From: Bacteroidota bacterium
GTDB lineage: Bacteria > Bacteroidota > Bacteroidia > Chitinophagales > Chitinophagaceae
Reading direction: 5' to 3'
DNA: 64,000 nt
NCBI GenBank assembly: GCA_023387985.1
Contig: JAEWHC010000002.1
Location: 248,001-312,000, forward strand
Under the pieces are notes generated by a model. It searched no databases. It was not told the origin of the DNA and saw only the letters and a list, made by a program, of their open reading frames with translations. Positions 27,184 to 35,681 of this stretch are shown piece after piece. Positions within the stretch are counted from its first letter, which is position 1; every line of letters starts with the position of its first letter. The position numbers and the translations under genes are program-made.

Positions 27184-29568
27184 CTAAAAAGGATAACCTA
27201 TCCCAATTTGCAGTGCCACATTTCGCCGCTCGACAATACCGAGGCGGTTTGCGTCTTTCCAGTTCAGGCCTGAAGGCCAACCATTATTGCCTCTTACAGG
27301 ATCCTTCAGTTTATAACCGGCATCGAGCCTTACCACAAGAAAGTTGAGGTCCCAGCGAAAGCCAAGCCCGGTGGCTATTGCGATATCCCTGCCCAGGCTT
27401 TTGAGTTCCAGCTTTCCACGGCCATCGGCCAAATTGTAATGATTCCAGATATTTCCAACATCCATAAAAAATGCTCCCTCAAGATAATAACCAAACATTC
27501 TGGCGATTCTGCGGCGGTATTCTGCATTCAGCTCAAGGTGTATATCACCAAATCTGTCCGCAAAGCGTGCCGTATCGCTCACAATGCTGCTTCCAGGCCC
27601 AAGCTGACGCAATTGCCAGGCACGCATGCTGTTGCTGCCGCCGGCTACAAACTGCCGGAAAAATGGCATGCTGCGGTTCCTGGAATCCAGTTCCCAGCCC
27701 ACACCACCATAAAGCCGGAAATCGTACGAATAAAGCGGGTATTTTATGTGGTGAATGAAATGGCTTTCGAAACGGATGAATTTAAAGAACTCCCTGCCAA
27801 ACATTTCAAATTTGCCCGGCATGGTTATTTCGTTTGCCAGCATATAAGATCCGAAGTGGCGGGAATTGCCATATTTCATCAAGCGATCGAAACTCCACCT
27901 GAAACTGAAGACATTGCCGGGTCGGAAACTGTATTGCAACGCAGGATTGTTGGCGATTACACGGTTTAGACTGTCCGTACCTTTCAGGTGAATGGTTTCA
28001 AAAACCGGGAAGGCAACCATATAGGTATTCAAGCCTTTTCGGGCCTCCCATTGCAGGTTGGCGTTGAGGTTGGTTTGCTCAAAAAACGCGAAACGGTTGG
28101 TATAAAATGCGCCAAGATTTACATTGGTGCGCCGGAAATCCAGTTGCCGGTTGTCGAGAAAATTCAAGGGCCAGATAAGCCGTGGTATGCTGAATGTTTG
28201 ATTGGCATTCAACATCAGCGATTGGAAAAACGTACCACTTCTCCTGTAATTGTCATTATTCAATTCCAGTGCGCTGCGTACAGAAAAAACGGTTTGAATG
28301 CCCTGCCTCAGGAAGTTGCGGTTTCGTGCGGTTAACGCGGCACCCACGGCAAAAAAGCGACCGGAGAGTACATTGCTGATGTTGGTATTCTGGCTTCCTT
28401 CAAGATCAAACTGAAAACTGTATTTTTTTTGAGGGTATAAAAGCAGGTGAATATTCAGTTTCGGAATGCTGTCCTCTATTCGGGTATAGGTTCTTACATC
28501 AACGGTTTGCCAGGGCCCGAGTTGGGAATAGCTGTTCAATGTGCGGAAATATGCTTTTTCATCATAATACCGGTTGGGAAAAAGATAGTTGTTGCGGAAA
28601 ACAAAGCGCTCCTGGAAAAGCCCGAACTTTTCCCTGACGATTACCCGTCCATTTGGCCGGGAAGTCAATTGATCATAGCGATCTGCAATTATTTCTTCTG
28701 CAGACATGGCCAGGTCAGCTTCGGGATAAATGAGGATACTGTCGACCCGGTACTTTAAAAATACGGTTGGATCCGCTCCTTCCCTGTCATGGATCTCTAC
28801 TTTGGCAGTTGGATCTTCAAGCCTTCTCAATGCGGCCAGCTGAATTTCGATCGGGTCAAGATCAAACCGCACCAGGCTCGGATCTGTGGTATCAACCACC
28901 GCATGCAATGAAGATCTTCCCATTTTGAAATACCCGTTACTGCGGTAAAGTGTAGCCAGGCGGTCGAGTTCGGCTGCAACGACCGTTTTGTTGTAGCGCA
29001 CATCTTTTTTGAGGATTGCGCCCGTTATGGCGCTGTCGGCAAGCCGTTGCATTTCGAAATTGGGCATGGTGTACCAAACCGTATCCACCCGGAGATGATT
29101 GCCCATCTCAACAATAAAATGGGTGTTCACCTGTGTGGTGGGATAAGAACGCCCGCCAATCAATCGTTTTCTTCCTGTGGTGGGTTTGGAATCAACTGTA
29201 AACGTGTCAACCCATGAATTGTAAAATCCCTGGCTCTGCAGAAATCCCGTCATAAACTGGATGCTTCTGAAAATGGCTGCGGAATCAAAAACCGGTGGAT
29301 TGAGTCTTTGCGTAAAACCAATTACACTGCGGCTGTTTACACGCAGGCTGTCATCAAGATAACCTACGATCTGTTCTTCGTATAAAGTAAGTTCTTCATT
29401 GCGCAGTTTTTCCGATCGTAAATCAACGGTGGTTTCGTGAACATATGGTTTATTTGCAGGTGGATTCTTTACCGCCACGCAACCTGTCGCAGACATGATC
29501 GCAATCAAAGCCGCCAGCAAGGTAAATGGACTGCAATGCAACCGATAATTTAAACGAAATACCCGCAT
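27184..29568 (-). CDS. TamL-type BamA/TamA family outer-membrane lipoprotein
   Basis: The 794-residue protein begins MRVFRLNYRLH with a hydrophobic stretch ending IMSATGC. The lipobox fits TamL, the lipidated TamA of Bacteroidota. POTRA-like segments follow (about residues 150-400). The C-terminal 16-strand Omp85 barrel has FRQFVAGGSNSMRAW, the family RGY-like loop region. It would insert beta-barrel proteins or assist the Tam pathway at the outer membrane. Its ATG overlaps the divergent methyltransferase ATG by two bases. Confidence 0.85.
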   Translation of the reverse strand: MRVFRLNYRLHCSPFTLLAALIAIMSATGCVAVKNPPANKPYVHETTVDLRSEKLRNEELTLYEEQIVGYLDDSLRVNSRSVIGFTQRLNPPVFDSAAIFRSIQFMTGFLQSQGFYNSWVDTFTVDSKPTTGRKRLIGGRSYPTTQVNTHFIVEMGNHLRVDTVWYTMPNFEMQRLADSAITGAILKKDVRYNKTVVAAELDRLATLYRSNGYFKMGRSSLHAVVDTTDPSLVRFDLDPIEIQLAALRRLEDPTAKVEIHDREGADPTVFLKYRVDSILIYPEADLAMSAEEIIADRYDQLTSRPNGRVIVREKFGLFQERFVFRNNYLFPNRYYDEKAYFRTLNSYSQLGPWQTVDVRTYTRIEDSIPKLNIHLLLYPQKKYSFQFDLEGSQNTNISNVLSGRFFAVGAALTARNRNFLRQGIQTVFSVRSALELNNDNYRRSGTFFQSLMLNANQTFSIPRLIWPLNFLDNRQLDFRRTNVNLGAFYTNRFAFFEQTNLNANLQWEARKGLNTYMVAFPVFETIHLKGTDSLNRVIANNPALQYSFRPGNVFSFRWSFDRLMKYGNSRHFGSYMLANEITMPGKFEMFGREFFKFIRFESHFIHHIKYPLYSYDFRLYGGVGWELDSRNRSMPFFRQFVAGGSNSMRAWQLRQLGPGSSIVSDTARFADRFGDIHLELNAEYRRRIARMFGYYLEGAFFMDVGNIWNHYNLADGRGKLELKSLGRDIAIATGLGFRWDLNFLVVRLDAGYKLKDPVRGNNGWPSGLNWKDANRLGIVERRNVALQIGIGYPF

Positions 29569-30316
29569 GGTAAAAAATATACTTTCTAAAGCCGAAACCA
29601 AATGGATCACCGGACTAAGAGACAAAAAGAACCGTGATCAATCCGGGGTTTATATTGTCGAAGGTTTTAAAATGGTTGATGAATTGGTACGTGACAAAAT
29701 TATAGGTATTGCAAAAATATTCGGCTTAAAAGAATTGTTGAAAAACCTAGGGCTGCAAAACGCCGGTCATTTTGAATTGATCGAAGTGAATGCAGCAGAT
29801 ATGCAGCGGATCAGTGGATTGAAAAACCCCTCCGGAATTCTTGCGGTTGTTTCAATCCCTGATTTGCCGGCACCTGAATTTAGAAAGGGAAATTGGTTGC
29901 TTGCGCTTGATGATATACAGGATCCCGGCAATGTGGGGACCATTATTCGCCTGGCGGACTGGTTTGGCATCAACACGATACTTGCATCAGAAGGCACTGC
30001 AGATTGCTACAATCCAAAGACCGTTCAGGCCGCAATGGGTAGTGTGTTCAGGGTAAATGTGCATAATAAAAACTGGCAGGCTTTAATTCCGGGTTGTGGT
30101 CTTCCCGTTTACAGTGCGGATATGGATGGAGAAAATGCCCTGGATGCTGCCGGTAAAATTGAACCGGGCATCCTGGTTATCGGGAATGAAGGTCACGGTA
30201 TTGGGGAATTCTGGCGGCCTTATATTTCCCGAAGGCTTACCATTCCCCGTAAGGGAAAAGCTGAGAGCCTGAATGCCGGTGTGGCCACCGGAATTTTGCT
30301 TTCTCATTTGGTCTGA
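29567..30316 (+). CDS. TrmH/SpoU family RNA 2'-O-methyltransferase
   Basis: The 249-residue protein has an N-terminal substrate-binding domain (KWITGLRDKKNR, GVYIVEGFKMVDEL). The SPOUT methyltransferase domain follows with motif 1 QDPGNVGTIIRLADWFG, motif 2 LVIGNEGHGI and motif 3 IPRKGKAESLNAGVATGILL. It methylates a ribose 2'-OH of rRNA or tRNA using SAM. The target nucleotide cannot be told from sequence. Its start codon shares CATG with the divergent TamL-like gene. Confidence 0.92.
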   Translation: MVKNILSKAETKWITGLRDKKNRDQSGVYIVEGFKMVDELVRDKIIGIAKIFGLKELLKNLGLQNAGHFELIEVNAADMQRISGLKNPSGILAVVSIPDLPAPEFRKGNWLLALDDIQDPGNVGTIIRLADWFGINTILASEGTADCYNPKTVQAAMGSVFRVNVHNKNWQALIPGCGLPVYSADMDGENALDAAGKIEPGILVIGNEGHGIGEFWRPYISRRLTIPRKGKAESLNAGVATGILLSHLV

Positions 30317-30346
30317 ACCCATCCGGGCAGTAAAGCATGCCGCCAA

Positions 30347-31576
30347 TTATTTGAACTGAAGCGCTTTTGAAATCGGGACCTGCCTGAAAAACAGCAAGGG
30401 AAAAAATAGGGAGGCCAGGCAAACCACAAATGTTCCGGCGGCTATCAGCCCGATCTGCCACCATACAATATGTACAGGCATTTCGCTAACATAATATGTT
30501 GTCTCATCCATTTTTATAAAGCCGGTAAGATCCTGGAGCCAGAGCAGGCCGAGGCCAAGCAACAATCCCAGCCCGATGCCCGCAACGGCAATGTGCATAA
30601 CATAACTCCAAAAAATTCTGCGGATTCCAGAGGCTGTCATACCCAACGCGGTAAATAAGGCAATCATGCGGGTACGCTCCATCAACATGATCAGCAGGCA
30701 GGTAACCAGGTTGATGATGGCTACAATCAGCATCATGCCGATCACCACCCTCTTCGTTTGATCCTGGATACTGAGCCAGTCAAAAATATTCGGATAAATT
30801 TCCCTTACAGGGCTGGCAATAATACCTTGCGGCATCAGTTTGTTTAACATGGACGCCTGCGGATAAACTTCATCAATGTCGCGGGCAAGTAACTCTACCC
30901 CTCCCACTTCGTCGGTTTGCCAGTTGTTTAGCCGTTGCAGGAACCGCAGGTCTACAATAGCGAAACCCTGGTCATATTCTTCAATGCCGGTGCGAAAAAG
31001 CCCGGAGATCCGCAACCGGCGCATCCGGATATCTTCACCCGTGCGCAAGAAAAATATGTTTACCGTATCTCCTGGCGACAGCATCAACCGTGCAGCCGTT
31101 TTTTCGCTCAGCAATATATCACGCCCGTAAATGCTATCGCCATAGTCAGGCATTTTACCCTGTTTCAGAAATCGCTCAAACCCCGATCTCAAAAAATTGC
31201 TGTCGATGCCTTTGAGCATTACGCCTTCAAATTGGTTAGCGCTTCGCAGCACGACCGATTTACTCGCAAAAGCCTGGTAATGCTGCCATATAGGCTGCAA
31301 ACTGATACTGGCTTTGATGGAATCGCTGTAGGTAAACGGCGCTTCTTCCGCAAGGTTAGACAATACCGGGTCGAGATTTTGAATGCGGGCATGGCCCCAG
31401 AAGCTATAGACTTTGGAAGAAACTTCATGCTGAAAGCCATTTACCATGCTTAAGGTTACCACCATTGTCGCCACACTGAGTGCGGTTGCGGCAATTGCAA
31501 TAATGATGATGAAACCCGAAAAGGTTTTTTCCTTGCCGAATAATATCTTCCGCGTTATGAATGAACTAATCTGCAA
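30347..31576 (-). CDS. LolC/LolE-like ABC transporter permease (FtsX domain)
   Basis: The 409-residue protein has the MacB/FtsX layout: one N-terminal membrane helix (residues about 20-45), a large periplasmic MacB-like domain, and three C-terminal helices. MIALFTALGMTASGIRRIF between helices 2 and 3 is the coupling motif of LolC/E. It extracts lipoproteins from the inner membrane in the LolCDE pathway. No ATPase gene is adjacent. It is convergent with the methyltransferase gene. Confidence 0.88.
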   Translation of the reverse strand: MQISSFITRKILFGKEKTFSGFIIIIAIAATALSVATMVVTLSMVNGFQHEVSSKVYSFWGHARIQNLDPVLSNLAEEAPFTYSDSIKASISLQPIWQHYQAFASKSVVLRSANQFEGVMLKGIDSNFLRSGFERFLKQGKMPDYGDSIYGRDILLSEKTAARLMLSPGDTVNIFFLRTGEDIRMRRLRISGLFRTGIEEYDQGFAIVDLRFLQRLNNWQTDEVGGVELLARDIDEVYPQASMLNKLMPQGIIASPVREIYPNIFDWLSIQDQTKRVVIGMMLIVAIINLVTCLLIMLMERTRMIALFTALGMTASGIRRIFWSYVMHIAVAGIGLGLLLGLGLLWLQDLTGFIKMDETTYYVSEMPVHIVWWQIGLIAAGTFVVCLASLFFPLLFFRQVPISKALQFK

Positions 31577-31657
31577 AGAATTCGTTATTTATGCACTAAT
31601 TTGTGGACTTCCAATACGGCAAACGTAATTCTTTTGCACTTAACCACGATCGTAAAA

Positions 31658-32965
31658 ATGAAATTATTCCGCCATTCACTTTGCACTATACTGGCCGCTT
31701 TTTTGGTATGCTCATTTTATGCATCTGGACAAAAACCGGCACTTGAAGAAAACCGTCTCGAAACTGTTACCGGCATCAAGGTTTCCCAGAAAAACAACCC
31801 GCTTGCATTTCCGGTTGCCCGCCTGGGGGAGGCTGAAGCACTGGAATTGCATTTCGATGAACTGGGCGGCTCTGTGCAAACCTATTATTACAGCCTGACT
31901 TTATGTAATGCCGATTGGGTGCCTGCCAACCTGAGCCCAATGGATTACCTGCGCGGCTTCACTCAAAACCGAATAACCAATTACCGCGCCGCGTCGGGAA
32001 CCCAAAACCGATATGTGCATTATTCCGCTCTTTTTCCTTCAAGCAACAGTATGCCTACTAAAAGTGGAAATTATTTGCTCAGGGTCTTCAAAAACGGGGA
32101 TACATCCAAAACAGTGTTTACCCGCCGTGTGCTGATCGCAGATTTTAAATCATCAGTTGGCGCCGTGGTGCAACAACCTTTCGCCAATCAATATTTCAAT
32201 ACCCATCAAAAAGTTGTGGTACAAATTTCCCCGCAAGGATTTGCCCTCCGTAATCCTGCAACGGAAATGATCGTGCAGGTGATGCAGAACAACAACTGGC
32301 AAAGTTTGAGAGAACAAACCCAACCCAGTTTCATTCGCGGCAATACACTTGAATACTCCAATGAAGACAAATTTGTTTTTGAAGGTGGAAAAGAATGGCG
32401 TTGGCTCGATTTGAGAAGCTTCCGGCTTCAGTCGGACCGGGTTGCCGATGTAAATTACAATGTGGTTCCCAATCATGTTTTTGTTGTTCCCGATACGGTG
32501 CGCAGTGGTATTCGTTATCAGTTCTTTCGCGATATCAACGGCGCTTTCCAGTTTGGCAACCTGGAAAACATCAACCCGTACTGGCAAAGCGATTACGCTT
32601 TGGTAAATTTTACGTTTTTACCACAGGATGGGTATAAAGAAGACATGGATTACTACTTGTTTGGAGAATTCACCGGCTACCAAATTAACGACGAGACCCG
32701 TATGAAATGGAATTCGGAATTCAACTGGCTTGAGGCGGCCATGCTTCTGAAAAACGGGTTTTATAATTATGCCTATGTCTCAGTTCCGAAAAATGACAAA
32801 TCCGCTCTCCCCAGTTTTGCATTTACTGAAGGGAACCGCTGGGAAACCGAAAACAACTACCGCATCATGGTTTATTATCGACCGTTCGGTGCCCGCTCAG
32901 ATGAGTTGATCGGTGTTACCGAAATCAACAGCCTGAATTTTCTCCGGAGCGATATTAGGCAATAG
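31658..32965 (+). CDS. Type IX secretion system plug protein
   Basis: The 435-residue secreted protein has a signal peptide ending YASGQ. The DUF5103 (PlugP) pattern follows: LHFDELGGSVQTYYYSLTLCNADW, YLRGFTQNRITNYR and NYLLRVFKNGDTSKTVFTRR. The plug protein seals the non-secreting state of the SprA translocon of the type IX secretion system, specific to Bacteroidota. I chose the ATG at 31658 because it gives an ideal signal peptide. An upstream ATG at 31601 would not. Confidence 0.9.
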   Translation: MKLFRHSLCTILAAFLVCSFYASGQKPALEENRLETVTGIKVSQKNNPLAFPVARLGEAEALELHFDELGGSVQTYYYSLTLCNADWVPANLSPMDYLRGFTQNRITNYRAASGTQNRYVHYSALFPSSNSMPTKSGNYLLRVFKNGDTSKTVFTRRVLIADFKSSVGAVVQQPFANQYFNTHQKVVVQISPQGFALRNPATEMIVQVMQNNNWQSLREQTQPSFIRGNTLEYSNEDKFVFEGGKEWRWLDLRSFRLQSDRVADVNYNVVPNHVFVVPDTVRSGIRYQFFRDINGAFQFGNLENINPYWQSDYALVNFTFLPQDGYKEDMDYYLFGEFTGYQINDETRMKWNSEFNWLEAAMLLKNGFYNYAYVSVPKNDKSALPSFAFTEGNRWETENNYRIMVYYRPFGARSDELIGVTEINSLNFLRSDIRQ

Positions 32966-33376
32966 TTCAATAATATACCAGGCAGAGCGATTCAGTATTC
33001 GATCGTTTTACGGAGCTAAACGGGAAACAGCCTCTTATACGGTTTTTTTGATCATATGAATCACGGTTTCCTTTCAAAATAATTCTACACAAGATTCCTT
33101 AGCTGTTGACAATCAATTGACGAGGTACGTGTCTCATTTACAATATGTTAAGAAAAGCAACTGGGTTTTTTTCACATTTAAAAAACATAATAAAATGTAC
33201 GTGTCTTTTAAGATAAACGAATGGTATGATTGTTGCCTCGAAATTGATATTAAATGACACTAAATAGCATAGCAAAAATGGTTGAAGCGTTTAGGTTTTT
33301 CCGGGGGAATAGGATCGACTGGTTTTTGCTTCATCACGAATTCGTGTTGCGCTAAAACAACTATTTTAATTATTCG
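32966..33376. other. Intergenic region upstream of the DUF2383/DUF892 stress module
   Basis: No convincing coding frame lies in these 411 bp. The stretch is AT-rich and contains a direct repeat of GTACGTGTCT (33125 and 33197) and a TCAATTGA palindrome near 33113. It is likely to hold the promoter and operator of the stress module. Confidence 0.5.
33125..33206. repeat. Direct repeat GTACGTGTCT, two copies
   Basis: Identical 10-mers at 33125-33134 and 33197-33206 start 72 bp apart, close to seven helical turns, upstream of the DUF2383 gene. The following bases are also similar (CATTTA and TTTAAG). They are candidate operator half-sites for a stress regulator. Confidence 0.5.
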
Positions 33377-33841
33377 ATGATGAATAATCAACCATCAATT
33401 GATGCATTAAACGATCTGATTCAAATGAACAGTGATCGAATTTCGGGGTATCAGAAAGCAATTGGATTACTACCAAGGGAAGATGAACATGACCTGAAAA
33501 AGCAATTCAATTCAAAGATTCTCGAAAGCTACCATTATATGAATGAACTTGTTGATCTCGTACACAAGATGGGAGGAAATGTCGTATTGGGTGGAACCAT
33601 CTCCGGAAAGTTCTATCGTGCCTGGATGGATTTCAATTCCTTGTTTGACGGCGGTAACCGCGATACCATTTTGAAGAATTGCATTTACGGTGAAGAAGCA
33701 GCCAAAAGAGCTTATGAAATGGCGCTCGTTGATCATGAAGTTACCGTGGAAGTAAAAAAACTTATACTCAGACAAAAAAATGAATTAAAGGATTCACTGA
33801 AGACTTTTCATGAATTAAAGTCTGTGATTTACATTATTTAA
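33377..33841 (+). CDS. PA2169-family four-helix-bundle protein (DUF2383), copy 1
   Basis: The 154-residue, all-helical protein has IDALNDLIQMNSDRISGYQKA, GNVVLGGTISGKFYRAWMD and CIYGEEAAKRAYEMAL, the DUF2383 signature. Members are ferritin-like bundles seen in stress operons and have no known enzyme activity. It is followed by a terminator and then by a DUF892 gene and a second DUF2383 gene, which shares the same motif order. Confidence 0.88.
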   Translation: MMNNQPSIDALNDLIQMNSDRISGYQKAIGLLPREDEHDLKKQFNSKILESYHYMNELVDLVHKMGGNVVLGGTISGKFYRAWMDFNSLFDGGNRDTILKNCIYGEEAAKRAYEMALVDHEVTVEVKKLILRQKNELKDSLKTFHELKSVIYII

Positions 33842-34159
33842 AGGAAGCCAGTTGGTTGCATATAGAAAGTAAAAGCAGTCTGAAACCAGGCTGCTTTACT
33901 TTGTTTAACCCATTCAATGGGCGTCGGCAATTGTTGCTGATTGATTGCAAAATCAATCTTGAAAAGTTGCTCACCCGGCAGCCTGGAAAATTTCAGTTAA
34001 TAAATTTCCCTCCTCCCTATAGTGATTATAGATTGCAAACTAAAGGAGGAAGTAGGGCGTCAAGCTGTTATGGTATGGTTTTTGTGCCCGGGGTGTTACC
34101 GGAAAAATTATACCGGTCCTTTCCAAACCTGGAAAAGAAATTACTAACTTAAAACAACG
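33842..34159. other. Spacer between DUF2383 copy 1 and DUF892 gene
   Basis: These 318 bp hold a hairpin terminator at 33866-33905. A 98-codon frame follows (33856-34152), but its translation shows no domain, signal peptide or convincing start context. It is not called as a gene. The remainder probably carries the promoter of the DUF892 gene. Confidence 0.45.
33866..33905 (+). terminator. Hairpin terminator after DUF2383 copy 1
   Basis: The inverted repeat AAAGTAAAAGCAG / CTGCTTTACTTT has one unpaired base and a loop of about 12 nt, and is followed by a T-rich segment. Confidence 0.6.
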
Positions 34160-34702
34160 ATGACTATGCCTACAAAAACAAAGGCTTCAACAAGAAAACT
34201 GCCTGCAAAAAAAGACGCAGCCGATCAACTGGAAGATTTTATGATCGACGCGATGAAAGACATGTATTGGGCTGAGAAAAACATTCTGAAAGAAATTCCG
34301 AAAATGATTAAGAATTCCACTTCTGCCAAATTGAAAGATGCTATACGCAATCATCAGGGCGAAACGGAAACACAGGTAAAGCGCCTTGAAGAAGCATTTT
34401 CTTCCATTGGCCGCAAGGCCCAGGCTGCAAAATGCGAAGCCATGGATGGTCTTCTGAAAGAAGCAAAAAGCATTATGGAAGAAACCGAACCCGGGGCCGT
34501 TCGCGACGCCGGTATCATTGCCGCTATTCAGAAAGTTGAGCATTATGAAATCGCCTCGTATGGCACAATTGCCACTTATGCAGATTTACTCGGTCATAAA
34601 GAAGCCTTGCGTTTGTTCCGTGAAAGCCTCGCTGAAGAAAAGAAAGCCGATACCGATCTCACCAAGCTGGCAAAAAAGGAGATTAACCTGAAGGCCGTTT
34701 GA
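34160..34702 (+). CDS. Ferritin-like DUF892 protein (YciE/YciF type)
   Basis: The 180-residue protein has a basic N-terminus followed by the DUF892 bundle: LEDFMIDAMKDMYWAEKNIL, HQGETETQVKRLEEAF and EHYEIASYGTIATYADLLG. Conserved Glu and His residues could hold a di-iron site. Related YciE/YciF proteins respond to osmotic and oxidative stress. It lies between the two DUF2383 genes, 34 bp before the second copy, so at least these two genes are probably co-transcribed. Confidence 0.9.
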   Translation: MTMPTKTKASTRKLPAKKDAADQLEDFMIDAMKDMYWAEKNILKEIPKMIKNSTSAKLKDAIRNHQGETETQVKRLEEAFSSIGRKAQAAKCEAMDGLLKEAKSIMEETEPGAVRDAGIIAAIQKVEHYEIASYGTIATYADLLGHKEALRLFRESLAEEKKADTDLTKLAKKEINLKAV

Positions 34703-34736
34703 TGCAGCACCACAAGAATACCCAAAAACAGAAATT

Positions 34737-35192
34737 ATGGATCACAAAGATTGTATAAACGCGTTGAATGATCTTATCCAAATCAACAATGACCGGATTT
34801 CAGGGTATGAAAGAGCGATCAAAGAATTGCCAACAGGCGAATCGCTGGACTTGAAAGACCTGTTCAACAGTATGATTGCAGAAAGCAGAACGCACAGCAA
34901 TGAACTGGCAGAAATGGTGGACAGTTATGGTGGCAAGACCGCCGAAGGCAGCACGATAACCGGAAAGCTTTACCGGGCATGGATGGATGTAAAGGCCCTC
35001 TTTGGGGGTTCTGAAAGGGAAACCATTATAAACAATTGCCTGCATGGCGAGGAAGCCGCGCTTAAAGCTTACGAAATGGCCCTGGATGATGATGACGTCA
35101 TGAACCAAACCAAGGCGTTGATATCGCGTCAAAAAACGGAATTGATGGGATCTCAAACGCGCATCAGGGCACTGGCCGGCATGAATGGTTGA
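34737..35192 (+). CDS. PA2169-family four-helix-bundle protein (DUF2383), copy 2
   Basis: The 151-residue paralogue of 33377-33841 has INALNDLIQINNDRISGYERA, GSTITGKLYRAWMDVKALFGG and CLHGEEAALKAYEMAL. The two copies align over their whole length without gaps of note, so they arose by duplication. It is last in the module and is followed by a strong intrinsic terminator. Confidence 0.9.
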   Translation: MDHKDCINALNDLIQINNDRISGYERAIKELPTGESLDLKDLFNSMIAESRTHSNELAEMVDSYGGKTAEGSTITGKLYRAWMDVKALFGGSERETIINNCLHGEEAALKAYEMALDDDDVMNQTKALISRQKTELMGSQTRIRALAGMNG

Positions 35193-35244
35193 AAGGAATA
35201 AAACTGGGCACATTTGCACTCAGTGATGAATAATGCAGCACGAT

Positions 35245-35277
35245 AAAAAAGCAGTACATATCAAGACTGCTTTTTTT
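35245..35277 (+). terminator. Intrinsic terminator after the DUF892/DUF2383 module
   Basis: Perfect stem AAAAAAGCAGT / ACTGCTTTTTT with a 10-nt loop, ending in a T run. Confidence 0.85.
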
Positions 35278-35348
35278 ATTGCCGTTAATCTTTCAGGCAT
35301 TCCATAAGTTTTTTTGGTGGATATAAAGGCAACCCTAATTTTGCGCCC

Positions 35349-35436
<88 letters not shown>

Positions 35437-35457
35437 GATAGCAAATCAAACAATATC

Positions 35458-35492
35458 AAATCCCTGCAAACTCAATGTTTACAGGGATTTTT
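35458..35492 (+). terminator. Terminator just inside the island, downstream of tRNA-Ser
   Basis: The hairpin AAATCCCTG / CAGGGATTT has an additional AAAC / GTTT pairing, and T-rich sequence follows. It lies on the island side of the attachment core, so it would terminate the tRNA transcript after integration. Confidence 0.75.
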
Positions 35493-35544
35493 GTTTTAAG
35501 CACCCCCTCAATTCTTTCAGTTTTTCTCAATAAAAATGCTCATA

Positions 35545-35614
35545 ATCGAGAACATATTTAGTTCAACTTTTTTGTTCTCGCCAATCGGCTGAAACCCTTG
35601 ATACATAAGGGTTT
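35545..35614. repeat. Candidate integrase arm-site cluster, left end
   Basis: CGAGAACA at 35547-35554 and its inverse TGTTCTCG at 35573-35580 are followed by AAACCCTTG at 35592-35600 and the inverted TAAGGGTTT at 35606-35614. The same words occur near the right end. They resemble the arm-type sites bound by integrase or excisionase beside a tRNA-linked core. Confidence 0.55.
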
Positions 35615-35681
35615 TGTGGATAAATTGTGCTTGCTTTTTGCCAAAATATTTAGTAAATTTATAAGACAAAATCACCAGCAA

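Noticed and set aside
33856..34152. 98-codon frame between DUF2383 copy 1 and DUF892
   Set aside because: It overlaps a terminator hairpin and shows no domain or convincing composition.
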